Shown here in pieces: positions 1-8,904 of a DNA stretch of 64,000 nt. The translations under genes were made by a program, and so were the position numbers. This stretch comes from JAOAGA01 sp964540515. GTDB taxonomy: Bacteria > CALINM01. The stretch is taken from the NCBI GenBank assembly GCA_964540515.1, contig CAZIMS010000010.1, forward strand, positions 12,316 to 76,315. Reading direction: 5' to 3'. The notes under the pieces are model-generated. The model made no database searches, was not told the DNA's origin, and worked only from the letters and a program-made list of their open reading frames with translations. Position 1 is the stretch's first letter; every line of letters starts with the position of its first letter.

Positions 1-1348
1 TTACAAGCAAAGAGAAGAATACAGAAGGTCCAACCTCCATTAGCGCTTCTAATCTAATCTTATGAAAGTCTCCCTTTCTACCATCGGCAATCCAATGTTC
101 TATCTTTTTATAGGCATTCTCAACCTCAACTATCGCACCATCAACAAGAACACCTATAGATATAGCAATTCCAGCAAGACTCATAATGTTTGAAGTGATA
201 TTCATACCATATATGGGGATAAAGGCTAAAAGTACCGAGATAGGTATAGTAATAATGGGCACTAAGGCAGAGGGAAAATGCCAAAGAAATATTAATATGA
301 CAAGACTAACAATTATTATCTCTTCAATGAGGCTATTTTTTAATGTATTTATAGCCTTCTCTATTAGGTCTGATCTGTCATAGGTTGTTACAATCTCTAT
401 ACCTTCTGGGAGACCTGGTTTAATCTCTTCTATCTTTTCCTTAACCCTTTTAATTATATTAAGGGCATTCTCTTTATGTCTCATTATAACTATACCACCA
501 ACTACCTCTCCTTCTCCATTTAACTCTGCAAGCCCTCTTCTTATCTCTGGGCCTGTAGTAACCGTAGCTAAATCACTTAAGTATACCGCTGTTCCTCTTA
601 CTGACTTTACGGCTACCTTTTTTAAAGCCTCAAGATTTTTAATGTAGCCCTCTGCAGTTACCATATACTCTTTACCAGTCCACTCTATAAGTCGACCACC
701 CATCTCGTTGCTACTACTTTTGATTGCATTTACAACATCCATAATGGAGACGTTGTAAGCCTGTAAACGAGTAGGATTTATTAATACTTGGTATTGTTTT
801 TCAAAACCACCTATTGTGGCAACCTCAGCAACACCTGGTACGCTCTGAAGGGCATACTTAATATACCAATCCTGAAGAGTTCTTAGTTCTGATAAGTCAT
901 ATTTCCCAGATTTATCAACAAGGGCATACTGAAAAACCCACCCAACTCCTGTAGCATCAGGACCTACCTCTGTCCTCGCGCCTTCTGGAAGTCTTCCTTG
1001 TATCTTTGAGAGATACTCTAATACTCTACTTCTTGCCCAGTAGATATCTGTTCTATCCTCAAAAATTATATATATATAGGAAAATCCATAATCGCTAAAG
1101 CCTCTAATTGCCTTTACTTTTGGTGCCCCAAGAAGGCTACTTACTATTGGGTAAGTAACCTGGTCCTCTATAATAGAAGGGCTTCTATCCCATTTTGTGT
1201 AAATGATTACTTGTGTATCGCTTAGGTCTGGAATGGCATCAAGGGGGGTATTTTTCATAGTATAAAAGGCATATACAGAAAGGGCTAAGGTAATTAGAAT
1301 AACAAAGAGTTTGTTATTTGCCGAAAAGGCTATAATCTTTTTAATCAT
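1..1348 (-). CDS. cusA: CusA/CzcA-type heavy-metal RND efflux pump, N-terminal part (cut by window edge)
   Basis: Inner-membrane proton-driven pump of a tripartite metal efflux system. The frame is open from the ATG at 1348 to base 2, giving 449 residues of a protein that is usually about 1,030 long. It begins MIKKIIAFSANNKL, then a first membrane segment, then DAIPDLSDTQVIIYTKW and AIKSSSNEMGGRLIEW, all typical of the CusA/SilA/CzcA heavy-metal-efflux subfamily. The periplasmic porter domain follows, then the start of the membrane block (SLAGIAISIGVLVDGAIVEVEN). The start overlaps the cusB stop by 8 bp, so the two are translationally coupled. Metal specificity (Cu/Ag versus Zn/Co) cannot be decided because the part carrying the diagnostic residues is outside the window; the cusB metal-binding motif favours copper or silver. 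Confidence 0.93.
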   Translation of the reverse strand, partial: MIKKIIAFSANNKLFVILITLALSVYAFYTMKNTPLDAIPDLSDTQVIIYTKWDRSPSIIEDQVTYPIVSSLLGAPKVKAIRGFSDYGFSYIYIIFEDRTDIYWARSRVLEYLSKIQGRLPEGARTEVGPDATGVGWVFQYALVDKSGKYDLSELRTLQDWYIKYALQSVPGVAEVATIGGFEKQYQVLINPTRLQAYNVSIMDVVNAIKSSSNEMGGRLIEWTGKEYMVTAEGYIKNLEALKKVAVKSVRGTAVYLSDLATVTTGPEIRRGLAELNGEGEVVGGIVIMRHKENALNIIKRVKEKIEEIKPGLPEGIEIVTTYDRSDLIEKAINTLKNSLIEEIIIVSLVILIFLWHFPSALVPIITIPISVLLAFIPIYGMNITSNIMSLAGIAISIGVLVDGAIVEVENAYKKIEHWIADGRKGDFHKIRLEALMEVGPSVFFSLLV

Positions 1349-2615
1349 TCTTATCTTCCATAACCCTTTTGAAGGCAGCTTTAAGAGATGATTCTGAGTC
1401 TATTAAAAAGTTGGCAGAGCTAACTACCTCATCTCCCACTTTAAGTCCCTCTAATATTTCGTAATAACCATCACCGCTTAAAAGACCTGTTTTTACAAGC
1501 ACTGGTTTGAGATGATTATCTTTGCTCTTAACAAAAACATACTCTCTTGTTCCAGTCCTAAATACAGCACTCTCTGATGCACTAATCTTTTTACCAATAG
1601 AGTATATTATTTTTGCCTCTCCATACATCTGTGGCTTAAGTTCGAGGTTTTTATTATTTATATCTAACCTCACTTTCAATGTCCTTGTCTCATTGTTTAC
1701 AGTTGGGTAGATAAAACTTACTTTCCCAAAGAATCTTTTATTTTTCCAGAAAGGAAGGGAAAGCTCAACAGGCGCCCCTATATTTACATAGGGTATGTCA
1801 GGCTGATAGATATCTACCTCTGCCCAGACGGAGGTTAGGTCAGAAATATTCATTAGTATATCGTTCATCATAACTCTCTGACCTTCGAAGATATTCTTTT
1901 CTAAAACATAACCACTGGCAGGAGAGTAGTAGGTTACACTTTTTTCTGCCTTTCTTAATCTTTCAAGCTCTTTTATATCATCTTCACTCATATCAAGTAG
2001 CTTGAGTCTTTCCTTAGCCGAATCTCTTAAAGTTTCTAAATTAGCCCTTAAATTTATATTATTAATCTTCTCAAGAGCTTTAATAACTGATAAATACTCT
2101 TCTTGGGCTGACAAAAGTTCCTGACTAAAAACCTTAAAAAGGGGATCTCCCTTTTTTACGTACTGTCCTGTTTGATTTATGTATAACTTTTCAATCCAAC
2201 CAGAAATTTTTGGGCTAACTTTATATACCCTACTTTCATCTGGCACTATAGTAGCATTTGCTATGACCTCTTTTTTTATCTCCCTCCTTTCTACTCGCTC
2301 AAAGGTAACTCCTAAAAGTTTTGCCTCCTCATCAGAGATATATACCTCTGTTAAATCCTTGATCTCTTCTTCATCTTCTTTTCTTCGAGCCTTTTGTTCA
2401 TCTCTTTTAAGAGGCACAAGGTCCATACCACAAATAGGGCAACTACCAGGCTTATCTGATATTATCTGAGGATGCATAGGACAGGTATAGAGCTGCTTTT
2501 TTTCATCTTCGTGGACATGCGCTTCTTTGGATTCCCTATGCTGAAAATAATAAATAGTTAAAGAAGAAAACAAGGTAAAAATAAGCAAAGTTATTAAAAG
2601 TTTTTTTCTTTTCAT
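1341..2615 (-). CDS. cusB: RND efflux periplasmic adaptor subunit with heavy-metal-binding domain (CusB-like)
   Basis: Membrane-fusion protein that links the inner-membrane pump to the outer-membrane channel and hands metal to the pump. The 424 residues start with a signal/anchor helix (about 6-24) followed by a His-rich linker. A heavy-metal-binding motif lies at residues 43-69 (YTCPMHPQ, then CPICGMDLVP), the domain found at the N-terminus of many CusB/SilB proteins. The barrel-sandwich and alpha-hairpin region follows (GWIEKLYINQTGQYVKKG, then a long helical stretch), and the C-terminal beta-barrel and membrane-proximal domain includes EGLKVGDEVV. Start and stop overlap cusC (4 bp) and cusA (8 bp), so this is one operon. 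Copper/silver export is inferred from the family and motif. Confidence 0.93.
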   Translation of the reverse strand: MKRKKLLITLLIFTLFSSLTIYYFQHRESKEAHVHEDEKKQLYTCPMHPQIISDKPGSCPICGMDLVPLKRDEQKARRKEDEEEIKDLTEVYISDEEAKLLGVTFERVERREIKKEVIANATIVPDESRVYKVSPKISGWIEKLYINQTGQYVKKGDPLFKVFSQELLSAQEEYLSVIKALEKINNINLRANLETLRDSAKERLKLLDMSEDDIKELERLRKAEKSVTYYSPASGYVLEKNIFEGQRVMMNDILMNISDLTSVWAEVDIYQPDIPYVNIGAPVELSLPFWKNKRFFGKVSFIYPTVNNETRTLKVRLDINNKNLELKPQMYGEAKIIYSIGKKISASESAVFRTGTREYVFVKSKDNHLKPVLVKTGLLSGDGYYEILEGLKVGDEVVSSANFLIDSESSLKAAFKRVMEDKND

Positions 2616-3862
2616 CTTAAAATTTCCACTCCCATAAGTGAGTTAAGTTGGGAGATAGCTGAAAGATATTCTTTATTTATCATTACTAACTCCCTTTTAT
2701 ATTTAAGAAGTATTCTTAAGGTGTCTATAGCAGGCATAAAATCGCCAGAACCGCTTTTATATCTGGAAACTATAGTTTCTAATAGAAGCTCATTTTGTGG
2801 TATTAGCTCTTCTTTATAAAGTTTGTAAAGTTCCTTCCACTTTTTTAGCTGGCTTAAAATACTCTCAGCTTTAGATTTGAGCTCATTTCTTTTATCATTC
2901 AAAAGGGCATCGACCATACTCTTTTTCCTCTGCATCTCTGTAATCATAGGTATATTTTTTCCTTTGTACCACAAGGGGATATTAAAAATAACCATGGCGC
3001 TAATCATATCAGGTCTTTTCATTCCCATAGGGGAGCTATCTCTTTGCATATAGGAGAAACTTAGCTCCATGTCAGGGTAGTACTCCCTCACTCTAAGTTC
3101 CACCTCCCCCTCACTAATCTCCTTCTCAATATTTAAAATTTTAATATCAGGATTGTTATTTAAAATATCATTTAGTACGTTCTCGGCATTTATCTCATTA
3201 AAATAAACAGAAGAAAAGTTTTGAAAGGCTATATCTACTTCTCTTCCCACTAAGTAATATATATTGTTGACAAGCTCTCGCTCTTTTTGATTTAGTGATA
3301 TTATCTCTTCATCAATCATTGTCTTTTCGACATTTGCCTTGATTACGTTAGTTAGACTACCCATCCCTGTCTTGCTGCCAACTGTCTCTATATCAATTAG
3401 AAGGCTAATATATTCTTTCAAATCTTCAAGGATTTTATAAGATTCTCTTACATAATAAGTCTCATAAAGGCTCATCCTTAGCATGTGAAGCATCTCAACT
3501 CTCTCTTTTCTTAATCTCTCTAAGGCTCTATGGTATTCTTTTATGGCTACCTCTTCCTTAGTTTTTAGCTTACCTCCTAAAGGAAACATCTGAGAGATAC
3601 CGATCTCTTTGGTTGTCATATCTTCATTTCTCAAAGAAAAATCATTGGTAGGAATATTGTTTAAAGCTATCTTTAGCTTAGGATCTTCTAAACTTTTCGT
3701 TGATAAGGCCCTTTTTTTAAGCATCTCTATCTCATAAACCATTGCTTTAAGTCTTGGATTTTCTGTTATTAAAATATTTTGTATTTCTGGTGAAGTTAGA
3801 CCTGATGCCCATAAATTTGAATATACAAGCGAGAATAATATATATAAGATTAAAATCTTCAT
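2612..3862 (-). CDS. TolC-family outer-membrane efflux channel (CusC-like)
   Basis: Outer-membrane duct of the tripartite metal efflux pump. The sequence is mostly amphipathic helix with the two-fold TolC repeat; SPEIQNILITENPRLKAM at the mature N-terminus is characteristic of the CusC/TolC efflux family. I chose the ATG at 3862, giving about 416 residues starting MKILILYILFSLVYSNLWAS, a clean signal peptide. An upstream ATG at 3913 would add 17 residues, hide the signal peptide, and lie upstream of the transcription start predicted from the -24/-12 element at 3903-3918. The 3' end overlaps cusB by 4 bp (ATGA). First gene of the cusCBA operon. Confidence 0.88.
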   Translation of the reverse strand: MKILILYILFSLVYSNLWASGLTSPEIQNILITENPRLKAMVYEIEMLKKRALSTKSLEDPKLKIALNNIPTNDFSLRNEDMTTKEIGISQMFPLGGKLKTKEEVAIKEYHRALERLRKERVEMLHMLRMSLYETYYVRESYKILEDLKEYISLLIDIETVGSKTGMGSLTNVIKANVEKTMIDEEIISLNQKERELVNNIYYLVGREVDIAFQNFSSVYFNEINAENVLNDILNNNPDIKILNIEKEISEGEVELRVREYYPDMELSFSYMQRDSSPMGMKRPDMISAMVIFNIPLWYKGKNIPMITEMQRKKSMVDALLNDKRNELKSKAESILSQLKKWKELYKLYKEELIPQNELLLETIVSRYKSGSGDFMPAIDTLRILLKYKRELVMINKEYLSAISQLNSLMGVEILR

Positions 3863-3902
3863 AACTCTAAATATAACTAAACGTCTTAACACGTCAAATA
3901 AA

Positions 3903-3918
3903 ACAAATATCATACCAA
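3903..3918 (-). promoter_or_regulatory. Candidate sigma-54 (-24/-12) promoter of the cus operon
   Basis: On the minus strand the sequence reads TTGGTATGATATTTGT, i.e. GG, ten bases, then GT. The sigma-54 consensus is TGGCAC-N5-TTGC, so the -24 half fits well and the -12 half has GT for GC. Transcription would start near 3891, leaving a leader of about 29 bases before the ATG at 3862. The next gene upstream encodes a sigma-54 activator, which supports the call. Confidence 0.5.
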
Positions 3919-3973
3919 TGATGTAAATTACTGATTTTAATTATAAAAAATTCAAAGGAGAGGAAAACTTGGA

Positions 3974-4013
3974 GAATATTCTACAAACTTTTTATCTATT
4001 TTGTAGAATATTC
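3974..4013. promoter_or_regulatory. 14-bp perfect inverted repeat, candidate enhancer site for the adjacent sigma-54 activator
   Basis: GAATATTCTACAAA at 3974-3987 and its exact reverse complement at 4000-4013 are separated by 12 bases. The centre lies about 100 bp upstream of the predicted sigma-54 transcription start, where NtrC-type activators normally bind. A terminator for the regulator gene is the alternative, but the stem is AT-rich and no T-run follows it on the minus strand. Confidence 0.55.
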
Positions 4014-4033
4014 AACACTTGAGAGGGTTTATA

Positions 4034-5377
4034 TTATTCCAAACCATATTTTTCTAATCTATATAGTAGAACATGTCTTGGAAGGCCTAAGTATTCTGCT
4101 GTCTTAGATTTGTTACCCTTAAACTTTTTTAGAGATAAAAGTATTATATTTTTCTCTAAATCTTCTAAATTAAGTCCTTCTTCCGGAAGGCTAATATCAA
4201 AGCTTTTTCTATCTATATTGTTTATCTCCTGTGGAAGGTCAACAACATCTATAACTCTTGACCTTGCCATTACGCACAATCTATAAACTATATTCTCAAG
4301 CTCTCTTACGTTACCATACCATTCATAATTAATAAGCTTAGCCATGGCCTTTTCGGTAATCTCTATATCCTTAAAGCCATATTTTTTCATAAAATGCTTA
4401 ATGAGGTAGGGTATATCCTCCTTTCTTTCTCTTAAGGGAGGTATATTGATAGGAAAGACATTGAGTCTATAAAATAAGTCTTCTCTAAACTTACCATCTT
4501 TTATCAGCTTCGGTAGATTTCTATTAGTTGCTGATAGTACTCTTACGTCTACTTTTATTGGTCTTGAGCTACCTAACTGCTCTATCTCGCCTTCCTGAAG
4601 AAATCTAAGGAGTTTAGCCTGAATATGATAGGGTATCTCTCCAATCTCATCAAGAAATATAGTGCCTCCATCGGCCATCTGAATCTTTCCTTTTTTATCG
4701 CTCTCTGCGCCCGTAAAGGCACCCCTTTTGTAGCCAAAAAGCTCACTCTCAAAGAGGTTTTCAGGTATGGCAGAACAGTTAATTGATAAAAAAGGTTTGT
4801 CAGACCTTTTGCTTCTTACATGTATCTCCCTGGCAAAGAGCTCTTTACCAACCCCACTTTCCCCCATAATAATAACAGTTCCATCGGTAGAAGCTATTTT
4901 ATCTATAACCTTAAGTATATCTTTTATCTTCTCACTTACTCCTATTATTTCAGGTTTTACAGAGGATCTAACAAAATTTTTTAAACTTACATTCTCTATT
5001 CTTATCTTCCTAAAGTCTATCGCTTTTTTAACGGTCAACAAAAACTCATCATTATCAAAGGGCTTGGCAATGTAATCAAAGGCACCTGCTTTGATAGCTT
5101 TAACCGCATCAGGAATGTTTCCAAAGGCAGTAATTATAATAACTGGTACCTCTTCATTAATCTTTTTTATATTTTCAAAGACCTCATAGCCATTTAGGGA
5201 GGGCAATTTTATATCAGTGATTACAAGGTCATAGTCAGGATTTTTTTCGAAAAGCTTGACACCCCTTAGCCCATCATCACAATGGTCAATCTCTATCCCC
5301 TCCCCTTCCATCATAATCTTTATAATGGAAGCAAGGGATAGATTATCTTCTATAAGCAATACCTTGACAGCATTCAT
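4034..5377 (-). CDS. Sigma-54-dependent response regulator (NtrC/ZraR type)
   Basis: Activator of sigma-54 promoters, 447 residues. A receiver domain comes first (about 1-120, phosphoacceptor Asp55 in VITDIKLP, conserved Lys105 in IAKPFD). The AAA+ domain has Walker A GESGVGKE at 172-179 and the sigma-54-contacting GAFTGA loop at 219-224. A C-terminal Fis-type helix-turn-helix follows (NKSKTAEYLGLPRHVLLYRL). It lies 23 bp downstream of a histidine kinase gene and directly upstream of the cus operon. By analogy with ZraSR-type systems it probably switches on metal efflux. The intact GAFTGA loop and the candidate promoter and enhancer at 3903-4013 make this target specific, but it remains an inference. 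Confidence 0.93.
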   Translation of the reverse strand: MNAVKVLLIEDNLSLASIIKIMMEGEGIEIDHCDDGLRGVKLFEKNPDYDLVITDIKLPSLNGYEVFENIKKINEEVPVIIITAFGNIPDAVKAIKAGAFDYIAKPFDNDEFLLTVKKAIDFRKIRIENVSLKNFVRSSVKPEIIGVSEKIKDILKVIDKIASTDGTVIIMGESGVGKELFAREIHVRSKRSDKPFLSINCSAIPENLFESELFGYKRGAFTGAESDKKGKIQMADGGTIFLDEIGEIPYHIQAKLLRFLQEGEIEQLGSSRPIKVDVRVLSATNRNLPKLIKDGKFREDLFYRLNVFPINIPPLRERKEDIPYLIKHFMKKYGFKDIEITEKAMAKLINYEWYGNVRELENIVYRLCVMARSRVIDVVDLPQEINNIDRKSFDISLPEEGLNLEDLEKNIILLSLKKFKGNKSKTAEYLGLPRHVLLYRLEKYGLE

Positions 5378-5400
5378 AATTTCAATCTCATAACTAATTA

Positions 5401-6534
5401 CTACAACTCATAGGTAGGCAGTTTTATTATAAACTTAGCTCCCCCATCATTTACAACAAAAATATCACCATTATGCTCTTTGATTATCTTATGAGCTATT
5501 GTAAGCCCCAACCCCGTACCTCTATCCTTTGTGGTAAAAAAGGGCTCGAAAATTTTCTCTCTGATAGACTCATCAATGCCATAGCCGTTATCGGAGATCT
5601 CAAAAAACAAGTGATTATCCCTATAATAACTCTCTATAGATACAATACCTTGATAATCTAAATCCTCACTACTCTCTATACAATTTAGAATTACATTAAT
5701 TAGAGCCTGTTTGAGAGAGTCTTTATCACCCACTAAGTACATATCCTCATTAAGTGAAGAGGTACTTTTTATTAACACATTCTTTTTATTCTTACAGGTT
5801 AGATTTACTAACTCGAGAATTTCTTCAAAAAACTCCTTTACCTTTATCTTAATCTCTTTACCCTTCTCTATCCTTGCATACTGCAAAAACCTCTCAACAA
5901 AATTATTCAACCTGTCTATCTCAGAGGTTACTACATTCAAAATTCTCTCATCTCTATTCCCAGATTTAATTAGATTTACCCCCGACCTTATAGCAGCAAG
6001 GGGATTTCTAATTTCATGGGCAATCCCAGCTGTTAACTGACCTAATACCCTTAATCTATCTACCCTTGCCATCTCTTTTTCTAAACTTATTTTTTCATCG
6101 ATACTTTTCTCTAACAAGATGAGAGAGTTTCTTAGTTCTTCTGTTAATTGCCTTAGTTTTTCTTTCTCAAGATAAAGTCTCTGAGAAAAAAGACCCGAAA
6201 AAATACCAATAGTATACATCATCACAATCTCTAAAAAAGGTCTTAGTAAGTCTAAATCTTTCACGCCCAGAAGAATTAGATAACTTTTTGGGTTATAAAT
6301 TAAAGACAGTAAGAAAGCAGAAAAGATGCCACCTAATAAACCAAATTTATGGGCTGAGTAAATAATAATTAGATAGAAAAGATAATAATGGAGAAAGTGA
6401 ATTATATGGTGAAATGAGACATGACTTCGTAAATGAAAATAGCTAACCAAAAAGGTTGCAAATAAAGCAATATAAAAATCCTTTTTAGTTCCTGGAATGT
6501 AATAGGTAAAAAGTCTTTTTTTGAGAGAACTCAT
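5401..6534 (-). CDS. Membrane sensor histidine kinase with histidine-rich N-terminal segment
   Basis: Sensor of the two-component pair with the regulator at 4034-5377. The 377 residues begin with about four hydrophobic segments (20-118) with no sizeable periplasmic domain. A coiled coil (about 120-160) follows, then a HisKA box with His173 in AHEIRNPLAAI, and an ATPase domain with DNGYGIDE and GTGLGLTIAHKI. Residues 34-49 hold six histidines (H34, H38, H42, H43, H46, H49) around the first membrane segments, which could bind a soft metal ion directly. The position next to cusCBA supports metal sensing; the ligand is not proven. An AAAGAGAG ribosome site precedes the ATG. Confidence 0.88.
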   Translation of the reverse strand: MSSLKKRLFTYYIPGTKKDFYIALFATFLVSYFHLRSHVSFHHIIHFLHYYLFYLIIIYSAHKFGLLGGIFSAFLLSLIYNPKSYLILLGVKDLDLLRPFLEIVMMYTIGIFSGLFSQRLYLEKEKLRQLTEELRNSLILLEKSIDEKISLEKEMARVDRLRVLGQLTAGIAHEIRNPLAAIRSGVNLIKSGNRDERILNVVTSEIDRLNNFVERFLQYARIEKGKEIKIKVKEFFEEILELVNLTCKNKKNVLIKSTSSLNEDMYLVGDKDSLKQALINVILNCIESSEDLDYQGIVSIESYYRDNHLFFEISDNGYGIDESIREKIFEPFFTTKDRGTGLGLTIAHKIIKEHNGDIFVVNDGGAKFIIKLPTYEL

Positions 6535-6631
6535 AAAAAAACTCTCTTTAAATATACAACAAATAAAAGATTTTAAATAAGTAGATTTTTTATAGAAGAG
6601 TGTCTATTGATTATTAAGAGAATATTAAAGA

Positions 6632-6661
6632 CCCATCCGAAGTTTTTTAACCTCGGATGGG
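6632..6661 (-). terminator. Rho-independent terminator of the symporter operon
   Basis: CCCATCCGA (6632-6640) pairs with TCGGATGGG (6653-6661), a 9-bp stem with a 12-base loop. It lies 10 bp after the symporter stop and is followed on the minus strand by TCTTTAATATTC, only moderately T-rich. Confidence 0.6.
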
Positions 6662-6670
6662 ATTAAGTAT

Positions 6671-8380
6671 TTATTCAGCTCCGACACCTAAGTAGGTACG
6701 CACCTTTTCTTCTTCGAACTTTTTCTGTGCTTCTTTATCTGGAACAGCAATCGAAAACAACCAGCCTACAAAGAATGAGATTATTAAAGAAAAAACAGCA
6801 GGATTTTTCATTGGAAAGATGGCTTTAGGCATCTTAGACATGATATCTTCTTTCTGTTTAGTAAAAGCGTCTTCTAAGGCTTTTAGTTGAACCTCTAAAT
6901 TTAACTTATTCTCTATAGAAGCAACGGCAACTTGACTTTTTAAAGCCTCTATTTGTGGTTTAACTCTTGATTCAAGTTCACCAACCTCTTTGAGAACTGC
7001 TGCCTTTTCTTTTGCGTGAAAAACATCAACCCAAACAGTAGGGCTTAAAACAATTAAGGTTGTTGCTGTAAGAGAACCAATTATTATTGAAGCAACTGCA
7101 CCAGCAGTGGAAAACTTTTTCCAGAGAATTGAAAGAAGAAGTGCAGGGAAGTTACCACTGGCAGCTATAGCAAAGGCAAGGCCAACCATAAAGGCTACGT
7201 TTTGTCCTTTGAAAAGTATTCCGAGACCAATAGCTACAACACCAAATATTATTGTTGCTATTCTTGCAACCTTAACCTGCTCTGCCTCATCGGCATGACC
7301 CTGTTTGATTACATTTACATAAATATCATGAGCCATAGTGGAGGCTGCAGCTAAGGTAAGACCTGCAACAACAGCAAGAATTGTAGCGAAGGCAACTGCT
7401 GCAATAAATCCCATAAAGGGTGCTCCGCCTAACTCACTTGCTAACTGAAGAGCTGCCATATTTCCACCTTTATCTATGCCTCTTATAACATCTTGCCCCG
7501 TAAGCCCATTTTTTGCCAACAAAACTGCTGCAGAAAAACCAACAATTGGGATAATTATATAAAAATAGCCAATGAAAGAGGTGGCGTATATAACTGACTT
7601 TCTTGCCTCTTTAGCATCTGGTACGGTATAAAATCTCATCAATATATGAGGAAGACCAAGCAAACCTAACATTAATGCAAGTCCGAGAGAGAAGGCATCG
7701 AGAGGATTTGTAACTAACCCACCTGGTTCTAACATCTTTGTTCCATAAAGGTTTTGTACCTCTGCGTATAAATTGGCTGGATTAAAACCAAACTTAGCTA
7801 AACTAAGAATTGTAAGTATTGTTACTCCACCTAAAAGAAGAACTGCTTTTATTATTTGAACCCAGGTCGTTGCAAGCATACCACCAAAAAGCACGTATAC
7901 AAGCATAACAATACCAACGATTATTTCTGCTGTTTCATAGGGGATATTAAACATCATCTTAATTAGATTACCAGATCCAACCATCTGAGCAATAGTATAG
8001 GCTAAAACGGTTAGAATGCTTCCTATGGCCGCAGCAACACGTATAGGTTTTTGCTTAAGCCTAAAGGCAACAACATCAGCAAATGTAAACTTACCTAAAT
8101 TTCTTAAAGGTTCTGCAATAAGAAACATTAAAGCAGGCCAACCAACAAGCCAGCCTGTGGCATAAATCATCCCATCATAACCACTTAAAGCAACCATTCC
8201 TGCTATCCCAAGGAATGATGCTGCAGACATATAGTCACCCGCTAGTGCTAAACCATTCTGAAAACCTGTAACACTTCTTCCCGCTGCATAAAATTCACTG
8301 GTTGTCTTTGTCTTTTTGGCAGCCCAGTAAGTAATAGCAAGGGTGAGAAAAATAAATATTAAGAAAAAGGTTATTGCCAT
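6671..8380 (-). CDS. actP: Sodium:solute symporter, ActP (acetate) type
   Basis: SSS-family transporter of 569 residues, most like cation/acetate symporters: EFYAAGRSVTGFQNGLALAG followed by DYMSAASFLGIAG near the N-terminus, and about 13 hydrophobic segments. It lies downstream of a DUF485 gene, the standard actP partner. Unlike the usual protein, it carries about 64 charged, helix-prone residues (about 455-518) between a late membrane segment ending at VWVDVF and the conserved KAIFPMKNPAVFS. This looks like an inserted coiled coil. The substrate is probably acetate or a similar short carboxylate (family-level inference). It fits a metabolism with acyl-CoA intermediates, but no acetate-activation gene is nearby. 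Confidence 0.88.
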   Translation of the reverse strand: MAITFFLIFIFLTLAITYWAAKKTKTTSEFYAAGRSVTGFQNGLALAGDYMSAASFLGIAGMVALSGYDGMIYATGWLVGWPALMFLIAEPLRNLGKFTFADVVAFRLKQKPIRVAAAIGSILTVLAYTIAQMVGSGNLIKMMFNIPYETAEIIVGIVMLVYVLFGGMLATTWVQIIKAVLLLGGVTILTILSLAKFGFNPANLYAEVQNLYGTKMLEPGGLVTNPLDAFSLGLALMLGLLGLPHILMRFYTVPDAKEARKSVIYATSFIGYFYIIIPIVGFSAAVLLAKNGLTGQDVIRGIDKGGNMAALQLASELGGAPFMGFIAAVAFATILAVVAGLTLAAASTMAHDIYVNVIKQGHADEAEQVKVARIATIIFGVVAIGLGILFKGQNVAFMVGLAFAIAASGNFPALLLSILWKKFSTAGAVASIIIGSLTATTLIVLSPTVWVDVFHAKEKAAVLKEVGELESRVKPQIEALKSQVAVASIENKLNLEVQLKALEDAFTKQKEDIMSKMPKAIFPMKNPAVFSLIISFFVGWLFSIAVPDKEAQKKFEEEKVRTYLGVGAE

Positions 8381-8428
8381 ACTCCCCCCAGTTTATATTT
8401 TTTATAAAATCTTAAACATATTTTAAAC

Positions 8429-8728
8429 TTATACAAGCTCCTTCTTTAACTCAGCTACAGTCTTATCGTAGGAGTTGTTAGCCCACAATACATAAATCAC
8501 CGTTAGTAACCATGAACCTATTATTACTCCAACCCCCATAATAATTCCAATATTAGTAGCAACACCTATCTTGACTTTTAAAACATCTTTTGCATAACCA
8601 ATCATACCAATATAACCGTAATAAAATAAAAACAGAAAAAACGTTAATACAAAACTCACCATCCATCTCTTTGTTACGAGCTTCTTAAACTTTTCAGAGT
8701 TAACAATCTCTTCTGCAGATTTTGCCAT
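8429..8728 (-). CDS. DUF485 small membrane protein
   Basis: A 99-residue protein with two hydrophobic helices (about 24-45 and 58-82) and charged ends, the DUF485 pattern; these genes usually sit immediately upstream of actP-type symporters, as here (48 bp apart). Its role is thought to be accessory to the transporter, but the biochemistry is unknown. A near-perfect ribosome site (AAGGAGGTGATAAT before ATG) suggests strong translation. Promoter at 8799-8827. Confidence 0.85.
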   Translation of the reverse strand: MAKSAEEIVNSEKFKKLVTKRWMVSFVLTFFLFLFYYGYIGMIGYAKDVLKVKIGVATNIGIIMGVGVIIGSWLLTVIYVLWANNSYDKTVAELKKELV

Positions 8729-8798
8729 ATTATCACCTCCTTTTTGTTTTGCTATAAATGTGTATTTAAAAAATAAAACATATTAAATACTGATTTAT

Positions 8799-8827
8799 AC
8801 AGTAAATTAATGTTTTATTTTTGTCAA
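8799..8827 (-). promoter_or_regulatory. Sigma-70-type promoter for the DUF485-symporter operon
   Basis: On the minus strand: TTGACA (8827-8822), a 17-base spacer, then TACTGT (8804-8799). The -10 region overlaps a short inverted repeat, TACTG-N7-CAGTA (8788-8804), a possible repressor site. Start codon lies about 70 bp downstream. Confidence 0.6.
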
Positions 8828-8904
8828 GAATATTATTTTTAAAACAAAAAAATTTTAATCTTTATGATTGAAAATTCTAAATATATTAAAATGATGTATT
8901 TCTA

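Noticed and set aside
3863..3913. Upstream ATG for the TolC-family gene
   Set aside because: It would bury the signal peptide and lies upstream of the predicted transcription start.
3974..4013. Inverted repeat as a terminator of the regulator gene
   Set aside because: The stem is AT-rich and no T-run follows on the transcribed strand; enhancer position fits better.
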